Positions 34,101 through 41,151 of a DNA stretch of 64,000 nt are shown here, one piece after another. The stretch covers positions 28,770,318 through 28,834,317 of the forward strand of contig NC_087068.1 in NCBI RefSeq assembly GCF_963678635.1, written 5' to 3'. Numbering within the stretch: position 1 is the first letter of the stretch; every line of letters starts with the position of its first letter. The notes below the pieces were generated by a model that was not told where the DNA came from, made no database searches, and saw only the letters and a list, made by a program, of their open reading frames with translations. Source of the DNA: Symsagittifera roscoffensis (Eukaryota; Xenacoelomorpha; Acoela; Convolutidae). A program made the translations under genes and the position numbers.

Positions 34101-36387
34101 AATTCTAATGAAATTTCCAAACTTACATATAGTTTGGACTGCAGGAAAAAAACTTGCATTACCAGACACCTTAAGTCGAAATACACCACCTGAATTACTT
34201 ACACGAAAAACAACAGTTGAAATACCCAAAAACATAAAATTCTACCTTGCAGAAAACGAAACATCACCCCGATTGGAATGCAAATATGCAGTAAAAACTG
34301 ATATTGAACAATCACAAATAAATAGTTTACAACATTTCCCACTTTATTTAGATTGTCAAAATAATCATTATGAAGTTGATTTACTTGGAACATCAACTTT
34401 CAAACCAATCCCATATTCTCAATGGATAAAAAATAACACCCAACAAAAACGAACAAAACAACACCCGCCTAAAAAAGACCATTTTCCACTAATTGAAAAA
34501 GAAGATTTAACTGATAAAATAAATTTATCAGGACCACACACAAATGATTCAAAATACACAATAAATCAAGTTTTTGACCTTCACGACCCACTTGATACAA
34601 TACCCTTATCTAAATTCGAAATTGAAAACATTTTTCTCCCTCCAACAGAAACAATTACAATTTCAACACTGAAACAATATCAAAATCTTGACCCGATAAT
34701 TAGACAACTAAAATCATGGCACAAATATAAAACTAAACCTGTCAAGGCAGATTCAACCATTCTAGGAAACAAAACACTCCTCCGATATTTTCGAAAATTC
34801 AATAATACAACAATTAACGAAAACACAGACCTTCTAGAATACAAATTAAATGAATCTACAGTTCCATGTCTCCCTTTAAGTATGATTCTTATAGCTTTTA
34901 ATATTTCACATACACAAAATATTAAAGGACACTCTGGATCAGAGAAAACATATTCAAATTTTATACAAAACTTTTATTTCCCAAATGCACCAATTTGGAT
35001 AAAAGTACTATGCAATGACTGTATAGTATGTCAACTAAATAAACCTTACCCAAATCAAAAACAAATAGCACAAAAACAAGATTTTAAAGGACAAAGCTTG
35101 TACTTTAACCATCGTATCTCATTTGATACCAAAGGACCAATTTCACCCTCATCCGAAGGAAACTCCTACATTATGGTAATTGTTGACGCATTTACACATT
35201 ATGTAGCACTTAACCCAGTACCACATTGTAACGCTTATTACGCTTACACAACACTCTATGAACACTGGATAGCAAAATTCGGACTACCAGAAATTTTAGT
35301 TACAGACAACGGTACAGAATTCATAAATAATGAAATTATCACACTATGTCATTTATATAACATTAAACACAAACCACGTACATCTCATGCACCTTGGACA
35401 AACGGCTTAGTCGAAGGTATGAACCGTTCATTACAAGAATATCTTAGATGTATCATCAACGGAAATGATACAAAATATACCGAATGGTCAGCAGATGTAA
35501 AATTATTTCCCTTAGCATATAATTCACAAATTACGACAACTTTAGGAATATCACCATACGAAATGGTTTTTAACCAAAAGCCACGCAAACCAATAATGTT
35601 TACAGCAAATTCTCATAAAAACGCACAAGGTTATTGTCAACCAAATAAAGACTCAACTTGTTATAACCTACCTTTACATACACACGATGAAGATCATTTT
35701 CATCACCCACAAATTCTTAAACTAGCCTCCGGTACACACACCGAATGGATTCTAAATAGAGATAAAAAACACAATGAAATTTATCAAAAAATAACAAAAA
35801 AGTTATTACAAAGACAAAACATTAATGAACAAATCAATTCACGTTTTACACCAGCCTCCGATTTAAAAATTGGAACATTTGTTTTAATACCTAATTTTAA
35901 TACTCAAAAGGGAATTTCTAAAAAATTACAACCCCTTCGAAAAGGACCATACCAAATAATTGCAAGACCCACTGAGGTCACATATAAAATTACCGACTCA
36001 AACAAAAAAGAAATCGTTCAACATCGAAACAACCTATTACCTTATTACCCAAAAGAATACGCACTCCGCGAATTAACTCAATTATATTCTTTCACAGGAT
36101 TAAAAATCATTCAAAATGAACCACATCTGAAAAACACAGAACAAAATGATAACCCCACCGAAAATCAAAACACAAAACCAATCGCCACCAAAAACAATAC
36201 ACAAAACCATAAAGAATCCCCAAAACAAAGAAAAAATAGAAAAATGACCGAACAAATAATACCCCAAGAACAAATCGACAAATCAGAAAATAGAAAAACA
36301 ACAAGACTCCGAAATCAACCACGTAAAAACTATAAAATATTCATCCCCCAATCTAAAATTTTAAAGAAAGTGGAATTTCAAAAGTAA
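28165..36387 (+). CDS. Gag-Pol polyprotein, 2,740 aa (PR-RT-RH-IN)
   Basis: Single open frame. Residues 1-290: novel folded-looking N-terminal region. Then about 280 residues rich in N, Q, T and S. Capsid-like region about 576-730 (MVFTGTDPEYSVEDYLNAV, GAAQKWFSVLP). Zinc knuckle CNYCRRYGHSISEC with C842, C845, H850, C855. An RNA-binding-like tract rich in R, S, N and Y, about 894-1076. Protease active site D1229-S-G with IIGIPF near 1307. A long PR-RT spacer, then RT about 1566-1790 with D1674 and YLDD 1737-1740. RNase H with D1886 and TDHKP (D1956). Integrase zinc module (H..H, CNDCIVC), catalytic D2321, D2381, E2417 (35 residues between the last two) and GPY at 2594-2596. No chromodomain was recognised. 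Gag and Pol share one frame, so no frameshift or stop separates them. All catalytic residues checked are present. Confidence 0.95.
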   Translation: MSSTHTPGEESPDDDEIFPFIVDATTDRGQHIFCKNLLLNLFEPGISPCKTEFPDVKIKRQIIDHYLKDICNITQQYGIYSIEFTSPNHNNRKYTIQTDDLDLEISKVFSEYIKSIQYHNSQRANSIFTNEVFAIIYSYISILENEIPITNVSPTETSKHLRVRHEITLLSSYLNIIKENFTKDDVSQHTKHDLQKILAWFIIDYFTHNIDLIAQARKNFRPQNSNDDTAITEQSDYVWDPEWSHPAFISFPQTISSQAISTISYIRDYVKVIPLTIDATPLNYNTFLPDTQNNSLNSTVIHNENLNGTRNLTQQDIQTPSHFINEEIVHTTTTQQSISPIRPNLTTPRNTNPSQTQVTLQSTVKPSVAPKYSHMDYQTYRPMTIPSKTRKTFTRNNFTDHNYNYTHPSKTYNQPQRNFNQYTRSRNWDNPMTQPNSINFQTNPPQDHSENYPFFQQNKNKKQTSYQMDYLSSDDDFLQPDIFATNTQEYRRQGIQRTRTNHRNFSPQPIDAQHQQPIQQQNLINTQSFQPNQQQNPMTAHSYQASQMQNEIPLPYYLQQHEITRNQLSNFSQMPNAAESLQMTMNPYLMGGSSITSNKPLMVFTGTDPEYSVEDYLNAVTANLILNIGPEPINTPLHQNWIHRRTALIQTTLDGAAQKWFSVLPLEIKSNWKRFTQEFSKMFDSERNKQQQRVLCNEIRRLPNETIKQIAVRIKTLVRKAYSLNTHDYKNTKMTEILMMTLTPQLRKIAIKKRASHPSSIREPDLDFRKLVDKLEQAEITMKLEETENLKLQYVNRIETTPTNINNIQESETDLVEKITEILNIYEKNPNFKGKPSFKKWCNYCRRYGHSISECRQKQQDNQNKPQKYKEPNKSFYQYMKKDQNLPNKTVHSNNSSGKPLPNNTNYTRNQSPYNSSYRGRSPERRNTQNSSQNHYNRPNSRSNYSRSNSNTQRFVSRSNSQSRNNYYPNNQSRNSSYNRNRNYSYNRNRSYSNNRNQNYPNNRSRNNSYNRSNYNRPNNNYQNRSRNNSQNRHSSYNNRYRNYSQSPHRNNNNYNNSNNRHRSSTPKHQRQINQVQSNPETTSDPPGIDDTVTDTLQLNQINCTSSDSESDTENTLSINMIKVENDFESVIYEQPFPSHIYENQSEFLQNYYTTPINSTPTTQETNEINTTNQTNKNTKTKCLNTNHIYQNIQKEQPKEKIWTIPFLLESPRNKEFQPPDLEIDFLIDSGAESNIINIPTWNEIKTLHPKLTPLETSSKLATAQGSTLINYGKIQLFLLPTRTMEQSKILNKPFKQIFHITDIKYNIIGIPFISKYIPTINILNSKILIKDKYTKTKETSLTFFQRLNKQPPFFSKFYPIFNQQRKHLKPLSGNIYNFSIKQVHQYDKEQNKQKFYMSEFEFKPIHKFFKITISSIKYLKNSNSDIISLHVYNNTPYQVTLPLGLLGYCETNATISPIHEKAYRVNNILQLLDICQSTILNEELSINNIISNENRNTDYFTKTPYFKPTFNISNYTEDQQKFLTMFNFQHSQITQDEFEKLAKQLIKYSSVYATSKFDVGKISSSLHLPLKPDAVFKKQRASKVPIHLHDKVNRLLDILEQYNIISPVNKEEQPKGNTFINPVIILAKGESLKIVLDARYLNSLIDESKCNWPIEPIQVILTKINGKYFTTADMNSAYNQMPLDEQSRRLTQFVIGNQQYEFNRLFYGISIGPAAFSAFMSKIFRPLILKKNAITYLDDVFMQSQTKDEMFNVLEKYHQILQNENLKAAPDKSHFFLTRVKFLGHNIERKTITPLKSRIDAIQKLQPPTNKKKIQEFLGMLNFLSKYVYKMQLYLRPFYNILRQQNNFEWNTEHQTRFEEIKKLLTEQISNTIPDSNQPFYAMCDASNFGIGAALLQSHNGTNKMNLISANSRLFTQAELRLSTLMRECTAIIYTLTEYEFLILGSKHPTVLFTDHKPIIFLFTQKSNPNHRVYRFQLILMKFPNLHIVWTAGKKLALPDTLSRNTPPELLTRKTTVEIPKNIKFYLAENETSPRLECKYAVKTDIEQSQINSLQHFPLYLDCQNNHYEVDLLGTSTFKPIPYSQWIKNNTQQKRTKQHPPKKDHFPLIEKEDLTDKINLSGPHTNDSKYTINQVFDLHDPLDTIPLSKFEIENIFLPPTETITISTLKQYQNLDPIIRQLKSWHKYKTKPVKADSTILGNKTLLRYFRKFNNTTINENTDLLEYKLNESTVPCLPLSMILIAFNISHTQNIKGHSGSEKTYSNFIQNFYFPNAPIWIKVLCNDCIVCQLNKPYPNQKQIAQKQDFKGQSLYFNHRISFDTKGPISPSSEGNSYIMVIVDAFTHYVALNPVPHCNAYYAYTTLYEHWIAKFGLPEILVTDNGTEFINNEIITLCHLYNIKHKPRTSHAPWTNGLVEGMNRSLQEYLRCIINGNDTKYTEWSADVKLFPLAYNSQITTTLGISPYEMVFNQKPRKPIMFTANSHKNAQGYCQPNKDSTCYNLPLHTHDEDHFHHPQILKLASGTHTEWILNRDKKHNEIYQKITKKLLQRQNINEQINSRFTPASDLKIGTFVLIPNFNTQKGISKKLQPLRKGPYQIIARPTEVTYKITDSNKKEIVQHRNNLLPYYPKEYALRELTQLYSFTGLKIIQNEPHLKNTEQNDNPTENQNTKPIATKNNTQNHKESPKQRKNRKMTEQIIPQEQIDKSENRKTTRLRNQPRKNYKIFIPQSKILKKVEFQK
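28187..28192 (+). promoter_or_regulatory. Candidate splice donor at the start of gag
   Basis: ccccag|gtgaag. Cutting here leaves the gag ATG plus seven codons and one base (phase 1). An acceptor tttcttttcaag|ac ending at 37540 has the matching phase for the methionine-free ORF. Confidence 0.4.
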
Positions 36388-36986
36388 TTTTAAAATTATA
36401 CTTCACTATCTTGAAACCTTCAAAACATTTTTCATTTACATTTTTCAAAATAACATGCTGACAAGTACGTAATAATTCTAGTTCAAAATAAACCAATAGG
36501 ATTCATCCAATCCGTCATTTTCTCTAACTCAAACTAAGACCAATTAGACGAATCATATAGAACTCCAGGCACATCTATAACTATAACTTTACGACCTCCA
36601 GGTCAAAAATAAGCAAACCACTCCAACTTGACAACTAAAATAAATATCACCATAATACCGTACCCCTCCCTTATCTAATAACCCAAAGATCAACAATATT
36701 TCCCCAACTCAGACCACGAATACCCCCAAAGCAAATTTGTTAACTTAGCCTAAAGTAACAAAATGAACATTTTAATTAGCCTAAAGTATAAAAATCTCAC
36801 CATACCCCGGATCATTTGACAAACAAAAATAAAGAAAAAGACGACCTCCCAGTCACCATGAAAATTGCCCCCAACAATTTTTTACAAAACTCAACCCACT
36901 TGTCAAAAAACTAATAAATAATCCGACCACACTAGAAAATCGCCTCGAACAGAAAAAAAATATTCGACCAAGAGATCATTTCTTAA
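36388..36986 (+). other. Non-coding spacer after gag-pol
   Basis: A/C-rich, no open frame of note. A short direct repeat ttagcctaaagta occurs near 36745 and 36776. Base composition flips to T-rich just after, at about 36990. Confidence 0.5.
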
Positions 36987-37217
36987 ATGCTCTTCTCTCA
37001 ATCAGTTACTCAAATACTCATAAATCTTAAACATTTTTTTACAATACTTGAAACCTTTATAATATTTCTTTTTGATATACTTGAATCTTTTCTAATAATC
37101 CTAATCATTTTTTGTAACATTTTTTTAATTTTCTACACTATACTCGAACTATTCCTCCAACTTTCCAAAACCCTTGATTATATCCACAGGTACGATTTAT
37201 ACAACTTGTCTAAATGA
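36987..37217 (+). CDS. Small hydrophobic ORF 1, 76 aa
   Basis: MLFSQSVTQILINLKHFF, then long hydrophobic runs (FIIFLFDILESFLIILII, CNIFLIFYTILELFLQL) that could form two membrane segments, with a polar end. It stops within an ATGA that also starts the next ORF. No family was recognised. T-rich sequence gives hydrophobic codons by chance, so it could be spurious, but the overlap and the composition switch favour a real gene. Confidence 0.4.
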   Translation: MLFSQSVTQILINLKHFFTILETFIIFLFDILESFLIILIIFCNIFLIFYTILELFLQLSKTLDYIHRYDLYNLSK

Positions 37218-37402
37218 TACGAACAATTTTCAGTAGAACCGATATTTTTTTATTGTTTGTAATTTTCATAACATTCTTATCATCCCTCATTTTGACAATA
37301 TGTAAATGTATAAAGAAAGCAATCTTCACATTTGCCCTAGCAACAATCCTTCTAATTCTTTTTTTGGAAGAATACTATAATAAACATAAACCTTCCCACT
37401 AA
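37214..37402 (+). CDS. Small hydrophobic ORF 2, 62 aa
   Basis: Starts in an ATGA overlap with the previous ORF. MIRTIFSRTDIFLLFVIF leads into a membrane segment (LLFVIFITFLSSLILTI), a short basic loop with cysteine (CKCIKK) and a second segment (IFTFALATILLILFL) ending in a charged tail. The topology is that of a two-pass hairpin membrane protein, reminiscent in plan only of viroporins. Unknown function. Confidence 0.45.
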   Translation: MIRTIFSRTDIFLLFVIFITFLSSLILTICKCIKKAIFTFALATILLILFLEEYYNKHKPSH

Positions 37403-37407
37403 AGTAA

Positions 37408-38544
37408 CAATTCAAAAATCCATCAAAAATTGCTACCCAACAGTCACAGAATCAGTCTTCACCGACATCATCCCAAGATAACCAAACACCACCTTCAACT
37501 ACTCAAAATCCTCAAACATCTACACGAATTTCTTTTCAAGACAATCCATATACTTTTGAAGAACGACATGCTCGTTTGTCAGAACCACTAGAACCAGTTC
37601 AACGACAAGCACCTTTAAGCGAACCAACATATAACCTATACCCAACACTACCACAAGAACTAAGTAGAATAAGAAATTCTAGTCAAAACCAAAATACAGT
37701 CGAAATAAATAGACAAATTATACATCCTCGACGAAACAGAAATCTTCAAACTCCCCGAGTTCATTTTGATATACCTCAATCCCCATCACAAAACACTCCA
37801 GAAAATCCCATTGGTATATTACCAGAAACCCCTACACTTCTTTCACAACGTAGCACCTCAAGCCTACCATCAGATTACTTAGGTTCAACACCAACATCTG
37901 AGCAAATACGTGAAAATCCTTTCAACCCCACAAACCAAACATCACGATTTCCATATTGGACTACACATTCATTTACACAAGGTGAACCAAATTTAGTCAA
38001 TGACCCCATAGATATTTCTACGGATACAACAACATCCTCATCACTACCAGAAACATTATCACTACCATCAACACCATCAATAAGCCAGATTTCACCACCA
38101 CCTTTTAACTTAAATTTTCCAAATAATCTCGACGCCAGATATCGAGAACAATCATCAATAAATATTCCTTTAAGATTAGATTGGAATACATTTACAGCAC
38201 CTCCACCATTATTTGGACAACATCAAGAAAGTAACCGCCTTCATAACTGGGCACTTAATAGATTACAATATCGCCAAGATATTCACAACGATATCCGTGA
38301 TCACAATATTCAAATACTCCAACAAAACAGTTTACAATTAAAATTTGAAATCACAGTTAAGTTAAATAATATTACCCAACATCCCTACCCATTAAATCCA
38401 CCTAACATAACAGCTCAATCACTACCACCACCGTTTATAACTACTGAAGTAATATACAAATACGACAGATATACCAAAAACACAATTGGCTACATTACAT
38501 TTTATAATCCGTACTCAGGATTATCATACACATGTATATTCTAA
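37408..38544 (+). CDS. Pro/Ser-rich ORF with no methionine codon (about 378 codons)
   Basis: The frame is open from the stop at 37405-37407 to TAA at 38542-38544 and contains no ATG at all, so it needs a start from elsewhere: a spliced 5' exon or a non-AUG start (a TTG is at 37576). The N-terminal two thirds are rich in P, S, T and Q (LPSDYLGSTPTSEQ, SLPETLSLPSTPSISQ). The last 140 residues look more folded (RLHNWALNRLQYRQDIHNDI). It overlaps the env start by 13 nt. An acceptor-like tttcttttcaag ends at 37540 in matching phase to the donor at 28187. No family was recognised. Confidence 0.6.
   Translation, partial: QFKNPSKIATQQSQNQSSPTSSQDNQTPPSTTQNPQTSTRISFQDNPYTFEERHARLSEPLEPVQRQAPLSEPTYNLYPTLPQELSRIRNSSQNQNTVEINRQIIHPRRNRNLQTPRVHFDIPQSPSQNTPENPIGILPETPTLLSQRSTSSLPSDYLGSTPTSEQIRENPFNPTNQTSRFPYWTTHSFTQGEPNLVNDPIDISTDTTTSSSLPETLSLPSTPSISQISPPPFNLNFPNNLDARYREQSSINIPLRLDWNTFTAPPPLFGQHQESNRLHNWALNRLQYRQDIHNDIRDHNIQILQQNSLQLKFEITVKLNNITQHPYPLNPPNITAQSLPPPFITTEVIYKYDRYTKNTIGYITFYNPYSGLSYTCIF
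37529..37540 (+). promoter_or_regulatory. Candidate splice acceptor
   Basis: tttcttttcaag before acaatcc. It is the most pyrimidine-rich acceptor at the head of the methionine-free ORF, and its phase fits the donor at 28187. A weaker acceptor (catcccaag, ending 37477) fits as well. Confidence 0.35.
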
Positions 38545-40379
38545 AATTATTAATTTTTCTCCAACTCCTTTTTCTAGTAATCTCAAATCAAAACATAAAC
38601 CCTTCTCCTCGTACAGGACCACAAGATTTATTAGTAACACATTACGATTGTGAAGAAAATGAACAAAAAACACTACATAAATATGCAATAAATCAAGTAT
38701 CACAATGTGAAACAGAACCACAAGCTATAGAAACCACAGATGTAATAGCAACACTCTATTCAAAAGCCCGAGCAACAACAGTTACAGGTTATAAATTCAC
38801 AGCAACATTTTCCGAAAAGAAAGTACATTGTTCACAAGTCTCGAACGGAAACAAAAACCGACTTGACCATGAATCATTCTATCAAAGTAATATAGAACGT
38901 CTTTTACATCTCAATCCCGACGAATGTAAAAATGAATTACTTAGACTAAACATCACACAAAATAAAAACTCCCAAAGAAAGTTAGTTAATTTTCAAGTTT
39001 TTCCAGACTCTGTACATCAATCACAACTTGAAAGACACCAAGGACATATAAAACTAGACGAAAAATACCCGTATAACGGCGCACACGGACGATTAACCTA
39101 TGACCTACACGATAAACATTGGATACCACACATTGGTATAAATAACCCATCAAACTGCAAAGCAGACACAAAAAATAAAGGATACCAAGAAATAATGTTT
39201 TTCGATTGGAAAATACAACTCGAAAAAATACAACTAACACGAGATTTATCAGATAATACAATGATCTATCAAGGAATCCGATTACCTTGTAAAAATGATC
39301 AAGGTTATTGCGACCCTACAACGAGAACACAAGCAACCATTGTTTGGTTCCCCGAAGATACATGTACAACATTTCAAGTAGCAAAAATACACGCTCGTAT
39401 GATAAAATTTCACGAAAAATATTTTATACAATCAATTCCATATGAACAAGTCCATCCATCACGAAAACTAAGTTCTAATTTTAGAAACATAGACAATATA
39501 GAAAATAAATTGACACGTTTTCAAATATATCAAGAAACAGAACTTGCATGTAAATACAGGAATCCACTTCACAGAACACAATACTCTGAAATATTAGTTG
39601 AATACGAAAAAGGATTCGACATGACCACTGGAAAAGTAAAAATCGACCCATATGCCACAGGTCATCCTCTAAACGAAGGAACATCCTATATACCAGTTAA
39701 TTTTGAAAAAAGCAACGGACAACCTGGTGGACATCTAAAACCCCATGACACCAGAAGCACACGCTTACAAGAATTATCACTAATGAATACTACATATTTC
39801 GGTAATATCCACTATGATATTCATTTAGATATGAAACTAGATTATACAATTAGCCGAATTTTTCAAGAAATGTCACTCTCCGAATTAGAAACACTACACC
39901 AACTATGCGAATTAGAACGAACACAAATATTACAATCACTTGCACTAGCAGTATTAAAAATACCCTATGCAGGATACTTATTATCTGGAAATAGATCAAA
40001 TTTTTTAGACTATGAAGGAAACATCTTATGGTTTTATACTTGTACTAAAAAAATATCACCACTATACGTTTTTGAAGATAAAAGATGTTATAAAAGAATC
40101 CCTATCTTTTATAAGAATAAAGTACATTTCGTGGATACACTTTCACGAAGAACCTATTTCTGGGATACCGCAGTCCCATGTGGATCAGAAAACAGCCACA
40201 ATGTAGTACAACTAAACCCTGATGAAAATAAATATTATCTTCTCACTCCATATCCCACATTAATGCAATCACTCAAAAAAATTTTCACCAGAAAGCATTC
40301 GCGCTATTGCTCGAAACCCAAATATAGACTTACAATCAATAGGAATCTATTCAAAATCAGATATTCAACATCATATTAG
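38532..40379 (+). CDS. Env-like glycoprotein, ectodomain part (615 codons, frame ends early)
   Basis: MYILKLLIFLQLLFLVIS is a clear signal peptide. The ectodomain starts with THYDC and a regular cysteine series (VSQC, KVHCSQ, NPDECK, SNCKAD, LPCKND, QGYCD, PEDTC). GFDMTTGK and several other blocks recur in the env of relic element A. Candidate N-glycosylation sites include NIT and NTT. No furin-type R-x-x-R site was obvious. The cysteine spacing of the first 100 residues recalls glycoproteins of BEL/Pao elements and chuviruses; that is an impression without a search. The frame goes off course at an A7 run (40275-40281): the sequence beyond reads on as protein one frame over, so this open frame's last 30 or so codons are not the native end. 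Confidence 0.75.
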   Translation: MYILKLLIFLQLLFLVISNQNINPSPRTGPQDLLVTHYDCEENEQKTLHKYAINQVSQCETEPQAIETTDVIATLYSKARATTVTGYKFTATFSEKKVHCSQVSNGNKNRLDHESFYQSNIERLLHLNPDECKNELLRLNITQNKNSQRKLVNFQVFPDSVHQSQLERHQGHIKLDEKYPYNGAHGRLTYDLHDKHWIPHIGINNPSNCKADTKNKGYQEIMFFDWKIQLEKIQLTRDLSDNTMIYQGIRLPCKNDQGYCDPTTRTQATIVWFPEDTCTTFQVAKIHARMIKFHEKYFIQSIPYEQVHPSRKLSSNFRNIDNIENKLTRFQIYQETELACKYRNPLHRTQYSEILVEYEKGFDMTTGKVKIDPYATGHPLNEGTSYIPVNFEKSNGQPGGHLKPHDTRSTRLQELSLMNTTYFGNIHYDIHLDMKLDYTISRIFQEMSLSELETLHQLCELERTQILQSLALAVLKIPYAGYLLSGNRSNFLDYEGNILWFYTCTKKISPLYVFEDKRCYKRIPIFYKNKVHFVDTLSRRTYFWDTAVPCGSENSHNVVQLNPDENKYYLLTPYPTLMQSLKKIFTRKHSRYCSKPKYRLTINRNLFKIRYSTSY

Positions 40380-40410
40380 AACACAACAATTCCAAGAATT
40401 ATTAACACAA

Positions 40411-41151
40411 ATGGACACTATACAAAGACAATCAATAGACCAAAATTTACGCAAACTTGCAGAAACCGCAGGATTTGCCGATATCTACACGCAAGACTAT
40501 AGCGGATATTTTAAAGACATTAAAGATTATATATATCTAAACGGTGAAAAATACCGTCCCCAAGATATATCACCAATTAACATTTTTAGCTTTGTTACAC
40601 TCAAAAATGAGATCCTCGATTTTCTAGGATGGCCCTACTACATCTTAGAAAAATTGACTATTTTATACGCAATGTTTAACTTTATTGGATTTCTTTTCTC
40701 ACTTTTAAAAGGAATCTACAACACACGTGCTATACACACACAAGTAAACAGACAAGCAAGCGTAGCACGCATACTCTTTGCAGGATTTTTTGGAATCTTT
40801 TCTACATCTATAAACAAAATTCTTTTAGACGCACAAATAAAAGAATATAACACAAAAATAGCAACACGACAAAATACATACGACGAAGAACATAACAATG
40901 TAGACATAACGCCAACGGCACCACAATTACCAGCCCTACCAAATAACCATCCACTATCCCTAGTCCCACGAAATTTTCGAAATTTAGCCATCACACATAA
41001 TCCAAATTTTCGACTCACCACATCACAAAGTCCCATCCAACATATAATGACACACCAGTCACAAGATGATAATACTTATGAACAAATTATTGAACAACCC
41101 CATACCACCGCTTTTCAGTCTCAAAATAATCATTTTTTTAGCCCACGATGA
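40411..41151 (+). CDS. Env-like glycoprotein, C-terminal part with membrane anchor (frame-shifted)
   Basis: The frame is open from about 40264, before its first ATG at 40411, and continues the env coding sequence after the 1-nt shift at the A7 run. It holds a heptad-like polar region, then NEILDFLGWPYYILEKLT and the membrane segment LTILYAMFNFIGFLFSLL. A basic post-membrane stretch and a roughly 130-residue cytoplasmic tail rich in N, Q, T and P follow. It stops in an ATGA that starts the next ORF. As shown here env is broken; whether this is a true mutation or a homopolymer sequencing error cannot be told. Confidence 0.75.
   Translation: MDTIQRQSIDQNLRKLAETAGFADIYTQDYSGYFKDIKDYIYLNGEKYRPQDISPINIFSFVTLKNEILDFLGWPYYILEKLTILYAMFNFIGFLFSLLKGIYNTRAIHTQVNRQASVARILFAGFFGIFSTSINKILLDAQIKEYNTKIATRQNTYDEEHNNVDITPTAPQLPALPNNHPLSLVPRNFRNLAITHNPNFRLTTSQSPIQHIMTHQSQDDNTYEQIIEQPHTTAFQSQNNHFFSPR

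Noticed and set aside
40275-40281. A7 run in env as a programmed -1 frameshift site
   Set aside because: The downstream part needs a +1 (or -2) change; a simple -1 slip gives the wrong frame, and no pseudoknot is evident.
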